From Alteraurantiacibacter aquimixticola (GTDB lineage: Bacteria; Pseudomonadota; Alphaproteobacteria; Sphingomonadales; Sphingomonadaceae): DNA of 64,000 nucleotides. The translations under genes were made by a program, and so were the position numbers. The notes under the pieces are model-generated. The model did no database searches, was not told the origin of the DNA, and was given only the letters and a program-made list of their open reading frames with translations. The stretch is from assembly GCF_004965515.1 (NCBI RefSeq), contig NZ_SSHH01000001.1, positions 1,057,280 through 1,121,279 of the forward strand, given 5' to 3'. Shown here one piece after another: positions 43,645-52,453 of this stretch (within the stretch, counting starts at the first letter, position 1; every line of letters starts with the position of its first letter).

Positions 43645-44931
43645 ATGACCTCCCGCCAGACGACGCCTCTGCGCGCGCTAGCACACGATTCTGGCTTCGC
43701 GCTGCCCGCCACGGGTCTCTCCGACATGCTGTATCGCCTGGCATTTGGTGCCATTGGCTGGCCTTGGCTGCTCTACAGCCTGTGGGGCGGGACGAAGGCG
43801 GACAAGCGCCGCCTGCTCTCCCGCGTGGGCCTTGAAGACGATGCGCTGCCACATCTCGGTAGCTGGAAGGCGGATACCGGTTTCCTCCATCGCATCGTCG
43901 ATGCGGTAGAGGAGTTGCAGCCTGCAACAGTAGTGGAACTTGGTGCTGGGGCCTCTTCGCTGGTGTGTGCCCGTGCGCTGCAGCTAAACGGCGGTGGACG
44001 CCTCTACAGCTACGACCAGCACGGTGCTTTTGCCCATTCTGTCGAGGAGTGGCTTCACGAGGAAGGCGCGTCCGCACATGTCAGCCATGCCCCGCTGGGT
44101 GCGCAAGTGCCGGGCTGGCCGGGCGGCTGGTACCGGCTGGACCATGTGCCCGAGCAGATCGACCTGCTGATCATCGACGGGCCGCCCTGGTCCGTCCATC
44201 CCTATGTCCGCGGCGCAGCCGAATGCCTGTTCGACAGGCTTTCGCCCGGTGCGATCGTGTTGCTCGACGACGGCGCCCGCCCAGGCGAACGCGTGGTCGC
44301 GTCGCGCTGGCGCAAGCGCTGGCCGCAGATCGATTTCCAGCTTGTCGCGGGCAGCACGAAGGGCACGCTTGTCGGACGCAAGGCGAGCAGCGCCACCATC
44401 CTGCCGTTCCCGCAACGCAAGCCGCAGCGCAGGTCGCATTGGCGGCGGGCCGCGGCGATGCTGGCGCTGATGGCCACAGGGTGGATCGGAAACGATGTGC
44501 TGGGCGGCCTGTCCGAACCGGCCCATGCGAGCACGATCGTGGACGAGGCCGATGCCTCCTTCTCCGCCAGCCTGACACGGCAGAGAATGGCCTCGCAGGT
44601 CGAGACCTCGCATCTCGACAGGACGGAAATCCGGCGCACGACGGGCATCGACCTGCCCGCGTTGCCGCCTGCATGGCGCGTCACCGATGTGCAGGTCTAC
44701 CCTTCCGATCTGGGCACCGCGCTGGCCCTGGTTGCGGTGACGGGCGATGGCCAGCTGGTCTCGCTGTTCGCGACGCGTGCGGAGACTCCCGCCGAGAAGC
44801 TGCCCCTGCTTGAAAAGAGGGACCGGCGTTCGGTAGCCTATTGGGAAGTCGGCCCCTTTGCATATGCACTGACGGGCGAGCTCTCGCCCGACACGGTCCT
44901 CTCGCTGGCGGCCGAGGTGGCGGCTCCCTGA
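43645..44931 (+). CDS. Methyltransferase domain fused to a membrane anti-sigma-like domain
   Basis: The 428-residue protein combines two modules. Residues about 75-245 read GFLHRIVDAVEEL, PATVVELGAGASSLVCARAL (SAM motif I), IDLLIIDGPPWSVHPYVRGA and GAIVLLDDGARPGE, a Methyltransf_24-like domain. After a basic linker comes a membrane span (AAAMLALMATGWIGNDVLGG) and a periplasmic-type region ending VAYWEVGPFAYALTGELSPD, as found in the C-terminal half of transmembrane anti-sigma factors. No cytosolic zinc anti-sigma domain precedes it. The frame is continuous, so this is a real fusion or a domain swap. Confidence 0.7.
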   Translation: MTSRQTTPLRALAHDSGFALPATGLSDMLYRLAFGAIGWPWLLYSLWGGTKADKRRLLSRVGLEDDALPHLGSWKADTGFLHRIVDAVEELQPATVVELGAGASSLVCARALQLNGGGRLYSYDQHGAFAHSVEEWLHEEGASAHVSHAPLGAQVPGWPGGWYRLDHVPEQIDLLIIDGPPWSVHPYVRGAAECLFDRLSPGAIVLLDDGARPGERVVASRWRKRWPQIDFQLVAGSTKGTLVGRKASSATILPFPQRKPQRRSHWRRAAAMLALMATGWIGNDVLGGLSEPAHASTIVDEADASFSASLTRQRMASQVETSHLDRTEIRRTTGIDLPALPPAWRVTDVQVYPSDLGTALALVAVTGDGQLVSLFATRAETPAEKLPLLEKRDRRSVAYWEVGPFAYALTGELSPDTVLSLAAEVAAP

Positions 44932-44940
44932 GGCGGAACT

Positions 44941-44988
44941 GCACAAAGAAGGCCCTGCCTCCCAAGGAGACAGAGCCTTCTATCGTGC
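44941..44988 (-). terminator. Rho-independent terminator of the DJ-1/PfpI gene
   Basis: On the minus strand GCACGATAGAAGGC and its partner form a long stem with an inner CTCC/GGAG pair around a 3-nt loop, ending in CTTCTTTGTGC. It lies about 33 nt after the stop at 45022. Confidence 0.7.
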
Positions 44989-45021
44989 AGCCCGTCCATT
45001 GACCGGATCACCGAGGGACAA

Positions 45022-45570
45022 TCAGGCGGGTTCCGGCAGCTCCAGCTGGTCTTCCAGCGCCCTCAGCAGCGCGTCGGAGAAGGCGGGGATATCATCCGGC
45101 ATGCGGCTGGTGATGATTTTGCCGTCAACCACGACCTTATTGTCGATCACATTCGCGCCAGCGTTGGCGAGGTCCTTGCGGATCGAGGGCCAGGCGGTGA
45201 CCGTCTTGCCCGCGATAACGCCGGCTTCGGCCAGCAGCCACGGGGCGTGGCAAATGGCGGCGACCGGCTTGCCCTGGTCCAGGAAGTCGCGGATGATCTG
45301 CGGCACCTTGCGTTCCAGGCGCAGCCTGTCCGGGTTCATCTGGCCGCCGGGCAGCAGCAACGCGTCGAAGTCCTTGGCTTCGGCATCTTCCAGCTTCATG
45401 CCCACTTTGACCTCGTCACCCCAATCGTCCTTGTTCCAGCCCTTGATCTTGCCCGATTCGGGGCTGGCGATGATGGTGGTGTGACCTGCCTGTTCGAGGC
45501 GGCTGCGCGGTCCGGTGAGTTCCGACTGTTCGAAGCCGTCGGTCGCGATAATCAGGATACGGCGGGGCAT
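45022..45570 (-). CDS. DJ-1/PfpI family protein (type 1 amidotransferase-like)
   Basis: The 182-residue protein starts MPRRILIIATDGFEQSELTG and has Glu15, DALLLPGGQMNPD and the nucleophile Cys107-His108 in AICHAPWLL. It lacks a glutaminase pair, as usual for the PfpI/YhbO branch, whose members act as general stress proteins, deglycases or peptidases. It is divergent from parC by about 104 nt. Terminator at 44941-44988. Confidence 0.92.
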   Translation of the reverse strand: MPRRILIIATDGFEQSELTGPRSRLEQAGHTTIIASPESGKIKGWNKDDWGDEVKVGMKLEDAEAKDFDALLLPGGQMNPDRLRLERKVPQIIRDFLDQGKPVAAICHAPWLLAEAGVIAGKTVTAWPSIRKDLANAGANVIDNKVVVDGKIITSRMPDDIPAFSDALLRALEDQLELPEPA

Positions 45571-45674
45571 GGGAAAGCTCCTTTCGTCGAATTGGTGATT
45601 ACCCCTTCAACTTATGGGGAAAGCTGGAGGTTCCACGCTGTCCCGTGAGCCGTGCCGGTGATAGGGCGAATGGC

Positions 45675-47984
45675 ATGTCGACCATTGAAGACGATCAGCG
45701 TCCCGAGGACGGGATCATTGCAGAACCTTTCGAAAGCGCCCTGTCGGAGCGTTATCTGGTCTATGCGCTCTCCACCATCACCGCCCGCTCGCTGCCGGAC
45801 CTGCGCGACGGGCTGAAGCCGGTCCATCGCCGCCTGCTGTGGGCGATGCGCGCGATGAAGCTGACGCATGACAGCGCCTTCAAGAAATCGGCCCGCGTCG
45901 TGGGCGACGTGATCGGCAAGTACCACCCCCATGGCGACGTGGCGGTCTATGACGCGATGGTCCGTCTCGCCCAGCCTTTCACACTGCGCTATCCGCTGGT
46001 CGAAGGGCAGGGCAACTTCGGCAATATCGACGGCGATAATGCCGCCGCATACCGCTACACCGAATGCCGCCTGACGCGCACGGCCATGACCCTGATGGAG
46101 GGGCTGGACGAAGGCACGGTCGATTTCATCCCGACCTATAATGGCGAGGAAGAGGAGCCGGAGATCGTCCCCGGCATCTTCCCCAACCTGCTCGCCAATG
46201 GCGCCAGCGGCATCGCCGTGGGCATGGCTACCAGCATTCCCAGCCACAATGTCGCCGAGATCGTCGATGCGGCGGAGCTGGTGCTGTTCAACAAGGACGT
46301 CACCCATGAAGAGCTGATGGGCGTCTTCAAGGGGCCGGACTTCGCGACCGGCGGCCTGATCGTCGACAGCGCCGATGCAATCTCGCAGGCTTATGAGACC
46401 GGGCGCGGCAGCTTCCGCGTGCGCGGCCGCTTCTATGCCGCGGAGGCGGAGAAGGAAGAGGATCGCGACGCCGGGATCGAGCGCCAGAAGGGCGGCGGCT
46501 GGCAGCTGGTCATCTCCGAAATCCCCTACCAGGTGCCCAAGGGCAAGCTGATCGAACAGATCGCGCAGGCGATTTCCGACAAGAAGCTGCCGATCCTTGA
46601 GGACGTGCGCGATGAGAGCGACGAGCAGATCCGCATCGTCCTCATCCCGCGCAGCCGCAATGTCGATCCCGAGCTGCTGAAAGAGTCGCTCTACAAGCTG
46701 ACCGACCTCGAGACGCGCTTCGGCCTCAACCTCAACGTGCTCGATGCCTCTGGCGGTGCCGGGCGCACGCCGATGGTGATGGGGCTGAAGGAGCTGCTGC
46801 AGAAGTGGATCCACAGCCAGATCGAGATCCTGCAGCGCCGCACGCAGCACCGTCTGGACAAGATCGCCGCGCGGCTGGAGCTGGTCGAAGGCTATATCAT
46901 CGCCTTCCTCAACCTCGACCGGGTGATCGAGATCATCCGCACCGAGGATGAGCCCAAGCCGGTGATGATGAAGGAATTCAACCTCACCGACCGGCAGGCA
47001 GAGGCGATCCTCAACATGCGGCTGCGCAGCTTGCGCAAGCTGGAGGAAATGCAGCTGCGGCAGGAAAAGGACGACCTGCTGAAGGAGCAGGACGAGCTGC
47101 AGAAGCTGCTCGACAGCCCGGCCCGCCAGCGCACGCGCCTGAAGCGTGACCTTGCCGCGCTGCGCAAGGAATATGCCGAGGATACCGCGATCGGCGCGCG
47201 CCGTACGCGGATCGAGGAAGCCGCCCCCACGGTGGAATTCAGCATGGACGCCATGATCGAGAAGGAGCCGGTGACGGTGATCCTCTCCAAGAAGGGCTGG
47301 GTCCGTGCCGCCAAGGGCCATGTCGACCTGGGCGAGGATGGCTGCGGCGATTTCAAGTACAAGGAAGGCGATGAGGCGGCTTACGCGGTCCATTGCCAGA
47401 CGACCGACAAGATCCTGCTCGCAGGCGATGACGGGCGCTTCTTCACGCTGGGGGCGGACAAGCTGCCCAGTGCACGCGGTTTCGGGGAGCCGGTGCGCAA
47501 CACGCTCGATATCGAGGCGAGCGCGCAGATCGTGGCCATGGTGGTGCATGAGAAGGACAAGCAGCTCCTCCTCGCCTCCACCATCGGCAAGGGCTTCGTC
47601 GCCGTGACGGACGAGCTGCTGGCAGAGACGCGCAAGGGCCGGCAGGTGGCGAATTTGAAGGGCGATGCGAAACTGTCCGTGGTCCGCGCGGTTGCCCCGG
47701 AGCATGACCACGTCGCCGTGGTCGGCGAGAACCGCAAGCTGGTGGTCTTCGCGCTGGACGAGATGCCGGTGATGACGCGCGGGCAGGGCGTGACGCTGCA
47801 ACGCTATCGCGATGGCGGCCTTTCCGATGCGACAACGCTGAAGCTGGAGGACGGCCTCAGCTGGACCATGGGCGGGAAGGGTGACCGTACGCGGACCGAG
47901 AACGAGATCGCCATGTGGAAGGTCGCGCGTGGCGCGGCCGGGCGACTCCCGCCCACGGGCTTTCCGAAGGACAACAAGTTCTAG
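45675..47984 (+). CDS. parC: DNA topoisomerase IV subunit A
   Basis: The 769-residue protein has the ParC/GyrA layout: RSLPDLRDGLKPVHRRLLWA, the quinolone region GKYHPHGDVAVYDAMVRLAQ, the active Tyr128 (AYRYTECRLT), VPGIFPNLLANGASGIAVGM, the coiled-coil tower and a short C-terminal propeller. Its partner ParE is not in the window. It decatenates chromosomes. At the position of E. coli Ser80 this protein has Val89, and at Glu84 it has Asp93. The start MSTIEDDQRP at 45675 is preferred over the longer frame. Confidence 0.95.
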   Translation: MSTIEDDQRPEDGIIAEPFESALSERYLVYALSTITARSLPDLRDGLKPVHRRLLWAMRAMKLTHDSAFKKSARVVGDVIGKYHPHGDVAVYDAMVRLAQPFTLRYPLVEGQGNFGNIDGDNAAAYRYTECRLTRTAMTLMEGLDEGTVDFIPTYNGEEEEPEIVPGIFPNLLANGASGIAVGMATSIPSHNVAEIVDAAELVLFNKDVTHEELMGVFKGPDFATGGLIVDSADAISQAYETGRGSFRVRGRFYAAEAEKEEDRDAGIERQKGGGWQLVISEIPYQVPKGKLIEQIAQAISDKKLPILEDVRDESDEQIRIVLIPRSRNVDPELLKESLYKLTDLETRFGLNLNVLDASGGAGRTPMVMGLKELLQKWIHSQIEILQRRTQHRLDKIAARLELVEGYIIAFLNLDRVIEIIRTEDEPKPVMMKEFNLTDRQAEAILNMRLRSLRKLEEMQLRQEKDDLLKEQDELQKLLDSPARQRTRLKRDLAALRKEYAEDTAIGARRTRIEEAAPTVEFSMDAMIEKEPVTVILSKKGWVRAAKGHVDLGEDGCGDFKYKEGDEAAYAVHCQTTDKILLAGDDGRFFTLGADKLPSARGFGEPVRNTLDIEASAQIVAMVVHEKDKQLLLASTIGKGFVAVTDELLAETRKGRQVANLKGDAKLSVVRAVAPEHDHVAVVGENRKLVVFALDEMPVMTRGQGVTLQRYRDGGLSDATTLKLEDGLSWTMGGKGDRTRTENEIAMWKVARGAAGRLPPTGFPKDNKF

Positions 47985-48155
47985 TTTGTCTCATGCGCCC
48001 ACCTGCGTGGGCGCGTCCTCGGTGCTATTCGCTCCGCTTCGCTGCGCGGCAGCCAGTCACGCAAGTGACCGCAAGGCCACGCGGCCGCACCGGAGCGGGC
48101 GCAGCTCCGCTGCGCGTCTAGCGAGGACGAAGCCGCGGATGCGGCTTCGAGAAGC
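47985..48155. repeat. Hairpin-rich intergenic stretch after parC
   Basis: It contains GCGCCCAC-CTGC-GTGGGCGC (47995-48014, 8-bp stem), the arms CGTCCTCG (about 48013) and CGAGGACG (about 48122) that close a larger imperfect stem, and CCGCGGATGCGG. No gene is visible. It resembles the REP/BIME-type spacers of GC-rich bacteria. Confidence 0.45.
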
Positions 48156-48186
48156 AAAAGGGCCGGCGGATCGCTCCGCCGGCCCC
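48156..48186 (-). terminator. Rho-independent terminator of the PRC-barrel-like gene
   Basis: On the minus strand GGGGCCGGCGGAGC and its partner form a perfect stem followed by TTTTGCTT, about 30 nt after the stop at 48216. Confidence 0.8.
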
Positions 48187-48215
48187 ATCGGGTAACTGGT
48201 TTCAGCTCAGCTGGC

Positions 48216-48719
48216 TTAGCCGCCGGCAGCTTCCAGTGCAGCCATGATGTCGGCGTGGTTGGCCAGCGCCATCAGGCTGCCATTGGCATCCACTGCCAGC
48301 AGTTCGCGCGGCAGGGTGAACTTGGATTCATCGGCACTCATGATGACGATGTTGTCGCCGTCGATTTCGTCGATCGCGCCCAGCGATTGCTGGTCGGCGG
48401 TGACGACTTCGGCGCCAACCACGAGAGCCGCGTCGCGTGTGGCGGTAGCGGCGGCGATCTGGTCATCCATCATCTGGTCCAGCTGCGCCTTGGCAATGTT
48501 CAGCGTCGGGCCGTTTTCGTCCGAGCCGAACATTTCGACGCCCAGCGGAACCTGGTGCTTGCCGGTGTCGACGGTGACAAGGGTGCCGTCGTTCGAAAGC
48601 ACGGTGCCAATGGCGTTGCCGTCATTGCCCATCACCGTGGCGCCCACGTCCTGTGCCTGCGCGGCGAAGGGAGCAATAACCAGTGCGGCAGCGGCGGCGA
48701 GGAATTTTGCAGATTTCAT
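48216..48719 (-). CDS. Secreted protein with PRC-barrel-like repeats
   Basis: The 167-residue protein has a signal peptide (MKSAKFLAAAAALVIAPFAA, then QAQD). Two strand-rich segments follow, GATVMGNDGNAIGTVLSNDG and GAEVVTADQQSLGAIDEIDG, each with the G-xV-DG-xIG-V pattern of PRC-barrel-like domains. A helical C-terminus ends MAALEAAGG. Function unknown. AGGGA lies 9-10 nt before the ATG. It lies 206 nt downstream of the helicase on the same strand, with its own terminator. Confidence 0.72.
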   Translation of the reverse strand: MKSAKFLAAAAALVIAPFAAQAQDVGATVMGNDGNAIGTVLSNDGTLVTVDTGKHQVPLGVEMFGSDENGPTLNIAKAQLDQMMDDQIAAATATRDAALVVGAEVVTADQQSLGAIDEIDGDNIVIMSADESKFTLPRELLAVDANGSLMALANHADIMAALEAAGG

Positions 48720-48925
48720 GTATAGCGGTCCCTTTATAACTTTTGAGGTCTCAAGGTTACGCCAGCCCGACCCCGCGAACGCGGAAAAGGACCGACCAAA
48801 ATGGAAAGCGAGGTATGAACTCGGCACATTGGGTATCGTCCCAAACAGCCGGTGACAACCCGCTGTCAGGCGTAAAATTGCCAAAAAGCCGCTGAATCAG
48901 GCCTGATCGGCCCGAAATGTGAGGT

Positions 48926-50335
48926 TCAGCTTTGCGCGCGGGCCGCGTTGGAACCGCGATTACGGCGCTGCTGGCCGCCACCGCGACGGCCATTGCCGCG
49001 CGGCTGCACCGTCGCGTTGGGATCCTTCTTCGGACGGCTGTTGCGGCCACGCTGGCGACGGTTCGAACCACCGCCATTGCCTCCGCTACGGCCTCCACGG
49101 CCGCCGCCGCCGCGACCCTCGCGGCGCTCTTCGGAGTGTTCAGCCCCGGCCGCCTTGCGGCTCGGCTTGGGCAGGCGCTCGGCCAAGGCGATGAAGTCCT
49201 TGGGCAGCGGATAGGCGGCGGGCTGCACACCGGTGAGGCGGCAGATGTCGCGCATATAGCTCTTCTCGTCCGGCGCGACGAAGCTGATGGCAAGGCCGCT
49301 GCGGCCCGCACGCGCGGTGCGGCCGATGCGGTGCACATATTGCTCCGGCACATTGGGGATCTCGAAGTTGAACACGGCGGATACGCCCGGCACGTCGATG
49401 CCGCGCGCGGCGATATCGGTCGCCACCAGCACCGCGATGCGGCCGGCGCGGAAGCCGTCGAGCGCGCGGGTGCGCTGCGCCTGCGACTTGTTGCCATGGA
49501 TCGCCGCAGCCTCGATGCCTGCGGCAACGAGGAAGCGCACCACGCGGTCCGCGCCATGCTTGGTGCGGGTGAAGACCAGGCTGCTCTCGATCTCGCCGGT
49601 CGCCAGGCCCTTCTGCAGGGTCAGGGTGAGAAGCGCCTGCTTCTCCTTCTGGTCGATATGGGTGACATACTGGTCCACCCGCTCCGCCGTGGTCGATTGC
49701 GGGGCGACTTCCACCTTCACCGGATTGCTGATGAACTTCTCGCCCAGCTTGGCGATCTCGCTCGGCATGGTGGCAGAGAAGAACAGGCTCTGGCGATTTT
49801 TCGGCAGCAGGTTGGCGATGCGCGTCAGCGGCTTGATGAAGCCGAGGTCCATCATCTGGTCGGCTTCGTCCAGCACGAAGATCTCGACATGATCCAGCGT
49901 CAGCGCGCGCTGTTCGATCAGGTCGAGCAGGCGGCCGGGCGTGGCGACGAGGATATCGGCACCCTTGCGCATGGCATTGATGTTCTTGGACACCGGAACG
50001 CCGCCGAAGATGCACTGGACCGACAGGTTCAGGAAGCGGGCATAGAGGCGCATATTGTCGGCGATCTGCGCCGCCAGCTCACGCGTGGGGGAAAGCACCA
50101 GCATGCGGCAGCCCTGCGGGTAACGGCCCGTAGGGTTCTGCGCGAGGCGGTGGAGCGAGGGCAGCGAGAAGGCAGCGGTCTTGCCGGTGCCGGTCTGCGC
50201 GATGCCCAGGATGTCGCGCCCTTCGAGGAGGGCGGGGATGGCCTGGCGCTGGATCGGCGTGGGGTCGTTATACCCCTTTTCCTCAAGCGCGCGCAGGATA
50301 GGCTCGGCGAGGCCGAGATCGGAAAAATAGGACAT
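48926..50335 (-). CDS. DEAD-box RNA helicase (RhlE type)
   Basis: The 469-residue protein has all helicase motifs: PTPIQRQAIPALLEG (Q motif), AQTGTGKTAAFSLP (I), PTRELAAQI (Ia), VLDEADQMMDLGF (II), FSATM (III) and HRIGRTARAGRSG (VI). The C-terminal tail of about 80 residues is rich in Arg and Gly, typical of RhlE-like proteins, and likely binds RNA. It unwinds RNA in ribosome assembly or turnover. A 12-bp palindrome ATCAGGCCTGAT lies about 17 nt past the stop. Confidence 0.93.
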   Translation of the reverse strand: MSYFSDLGLAEPILRALEEKGYNDPTPIQRQAIPALLEGRDILGIAQTGTGKTAAFSLPSLHRLAQNPTGRYPQGCRMLVLSPTRELAAQIADNMRLYARFLNLSVQCIFGGVPVSKNINAMRKGADILVATPGRLLDLIEQRALTLDHVEIFVLDEADQMMDLGFIKPLTRIANLLPKNRQSLFFSATMPSEIAKLGEKFISNPVKVEVAPQSTTAERVDQYVTHIDQKEKQALLTLTLQKGLATGEIESSLVFTRTKHGADRVVRFLVAAGIEAAAIHGNKSQAQRTRALDGFRAGRIAVLVATDIAARGIDVPGVSAVFNFEIPNVPEQYVHRIGRTARAGRSGLAISFVAPDEKSYMRDICRLTGVQPAAYPLPKDFIALAERLPKPSRKAAGAEHSEERREGRGGGGRGGRSGGNGGGSNRRQRGRNSRPKKDPNATVQPRGNGRRGGGQQRRNRGSNAARAQS

Positions 50336-50679
50336 GTGTAATTCTTTCGTCAGTCACGGGCGCCGCGGATGGATTCCGGGCGCAAATTGGGGCCTTTTCG
50401 GCGACCCAAGCGTGACACGGGAAGCTTTGGCAGGTTGACCGCTAATCCGGAGCCGGTCCTTGCCCCGTTGGAAATGGGCAGGCTCACGCTCGCATCCGAA
50501 ACGCGCGACGAATTCGCGCCGGTCGCGGCGGCATATAGAGACGTTTCGCTGACAAGCAAGTAAATTGCGTGAGTGCGGGGATACGGCAGATCACACGGCG
50601 TTTGATAGCCGTCAGGTCACTCAGTCATCTATTGTTTGGATCGTGCTGCTATTCTCCGAAGGTTCACTGGAGAATCGAA
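50336..50679. other. Intergenic region before the low-GC hypothetical gene
   Basis: This 344-bp stretch separates the divergent helicase and the TTG-start gene. It is more AT-rich from about 50560 onward. It must hold the helicase promoter and that of 50680. I see no clear promoter, repeat or extra gene. Confidence 0.4.
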
Positions 50680-51264
50680 TTGGCAAACCAGAGCCGCCAA
50701 GATGCCGAAAAAACGCTTTACCGCGCGTTAGTGCATGCTGTCTTGATTTGGACCGGTGGGCTCGAATTGGTCAAGGCTGCCAAGATAGGGCATGTCCGTT
50801 TGGAGGATGGTCACTACGACTTCTATTCGCCGAACAGCTGGGATCAGGTAGCGCATGAGTATCTCATCGATCGCGGCCTGATGAGTGGAGACTGCCTGTG
50901 CGCACGGCTTCAAGTTCCTCTGGATGACCTCGACGATGCAATCGATGCCGATTACGAGAAGGGTATCGACATCGACAATGTCGTGGCTTTGCTCACCGGA
51001 CAGCTGTGCGATGCTTATAACCTCATTGGTGCACTTGCCGATGCCGGTCCGCACTTCAACCAACGCAATTCCCATTTGCGCGAAGAGATCTTGGCGATTT
51101 ATGGGATTTTGGATGACCTCGGCTATGTCGCGCTATCTGATGCAGCCGATGATCCGCCAAAGTATGTTTGGACGAGGAAGGCTGCGATCATCCCGGTGAG
51201 GCAACCCATGCTGGGCTTTGACTATATGGCTGCATTGTATGATGACGCGGGCGGGAAACCCTGA
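50680..51264 (+). CDS. Hypothetical protein, lower-GC, TTG start
   Basis: This protein of about 194 residues reads LANQSRQDAEKTLYRALVHA (translated as Met from TTG), then GGLELVKAAKIGHVRLEDGH, YDFYSPNSWDQVAHEYLIDR, LDDLDDAIDADYEKGIDIDN and GILDDLGYVALSDAADD. It is Asp/Leu-rich. The TTG at 50680 has GGAG 7 nt upstream; the frame is open further up but that part has no coding character. No family recognised. Its codon use includes more A/T-ending codons than its neighbours. Its tail abuts the convergent cca gene with a 1-nt gap. Confidence 0.6.
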   Translation: MANQSRQDAEKTLYRALVHAVLIWTGGLELVKAAKIGHVRLEDGHYDFYSPNSWDQVAHEYLIDRGLMSGDCLCARLQVPLDDLDDAIDADYEKGIDIDNVVALLTGQLCDAYNLIGALADAGPHFNQRNSHLREEILAIYGILDDLGYVALSDAADDPPKYVWTRKAAIIPVRQPMLGFDYMAALYDDAGGKP

Positions 51265-51265
51265 C

Positions 51266-52453
51266 CTAAGCCAGCTCCTCGCCCAGCAGTTCCTCCACCC
51301 GCGCCCTGTCGGGGAAGCCTTCGTCGACCCAGCGTTGCTCCACCGCCTGCAGGATGCGCGCGACCTCCGGTCCGGCGCCCACGCCGCGCTGGACGATCTC
51401 GCCGCCTTTCAGCGGCAGGATCGGGATTTCCCAGTCGAGCACCGGGGTAGGGTCCTTGCGGGCAATCAGCAACCGGTCGCGCGCGCATTCGCGGCCCACA
51501 CGGTAGGCGAGGGCGTGCGGGTTGTCCGCATCGCTGTCCGACCGCTCGGCCACACAGCCGAGATATTTGCGCTGGTCCCTCGACAGCTTGAGCCGCGCGG
51601 CGACCTTTTCCGCCACCTCACGGTCGGCGGGAAGGAGCGCGGCGAGGCGGCGCATGGCGAAGGGTTCGATCTCGCAATCGACGCAATCCTCGCTTTCAAG
51701 CAGGCCTTCGAGCCGCATGATCTCCGCATCGCCGCAGCTTTCGGGCAGCACGACTTTCAGCACGCCCAAGGTGCACATGCGGGTCATCGCATGGACCGGA
51801 TCGGGCAGGCCGAGGAGGTTCAGCAATTCCATCGCCACGCGCTCGCGGCTGATGCCTTTCAGCGTTTCTGCCAGTTCCTGGCAGGCTTCCTCCGCCTCGC
51901 GGTCGACCTTGCAGCCGAAGCGCGCCTGGAAGCGGAAGTACCTGAGGATACGCAGGTGGTCCTCGCGGATACGCTCGCGCGCATCGCCGATGAACTTTAC
52001 CCGCCGTTCCTGAATGTGGAGCATGCCGGCGAAATAGTCGAAGACCTCCAGCGTCTCGGGATCGGCATAGAGCGCGTTGATGGTGAAATCGCGCCTTGCG
52101 GCGTCGTCCTTCCAGTCGTCCGCATATTCCACCGTCGCGCGGCGGCCATCGGTGGAGACGTCCTTGCGCAAAGTGGTGATCTCGACATTGCCGTGCGGCA
52201 GGATGGCGGTGACGGTGCCGTGGTCGATCCCGGTGGGGACGGTGCGGATGCCCGCCGCGTTGCACAGCTCGATCACCTTTTCCGGCAAATGCGGGGTCGC
52301 CGCATCGACATCGGCGACATCCTCCGGGTGACCCATCAGCGTATCGCGCACCGAGCCGCCGACCCAGCGGACCTTCCCGCTGCCCAGCGCCTTGACCAGC
52401 TGGACGAGGTCCTCCCGCTGGTTCCAGTCGGTTTCGGGCAGGGCAGTACTCAT
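51266..52453 (-). CDS. cca: CCA tRNA nucleotidyltransferase / poly(A)-polymerase family
   Basis: The 395-residue protein has the class II nucleotidyltransferase core: RWVGGSVRDTLMG, DVADVDAATPHLPE (catalytic Asp pair in DVD), TVTAILPHGNVEITT, RRDFTINALYADP and REDHLRILRYFRFQARFG. It adds or repairs the CCA end of tRNA. Its ATG overlaps the stop of the nudix gene upstream (52450-52453). With the two following genes upstream it forms a run of overlapping minus-strand genes. Confidence 0.94.
   Translation of the reverse strand: MSTALPETDWNQREDLVQLVKALGSGKVRWVGGSVRDTLMGHPEDVADVDAATPHLPEKVIELCNAAGIRTVPTGIDHGTVTAILPHGNVEITTLRKDVSTDGRRATVEYADDWKDDAARRDFTINALYADPETLEVFDYFAGMLHIQERRVKFIGDARERIREDHLRILRYFRFQARFGCKVDREAEEACQELAETLKGISRERVAMELLNLLGLPDPVHAMTRMCTLGVLKVVLPESCGDAEIMRLEGLLESEDCVDCEIEPFAMRRLAALLPADREVAEKVAARLKLSRDQRKYLGCVAERSDSDADNPHALAYRVGRECARDRLLIARKDPTPVLDWEIPILPLKGGEIVQRGVGAGPEVARILQAVEQRWVDEGFPDRARVEELLGEELA

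Noticed and set aside
45612-47801. 729-codon open frame on the minus strand opposite parC
   Set aside because: It is the antisense of an unmistakable parC gene; its His/Gln/Arg-rich translation is what GC-rich coding DNA gives in the opposite frame.
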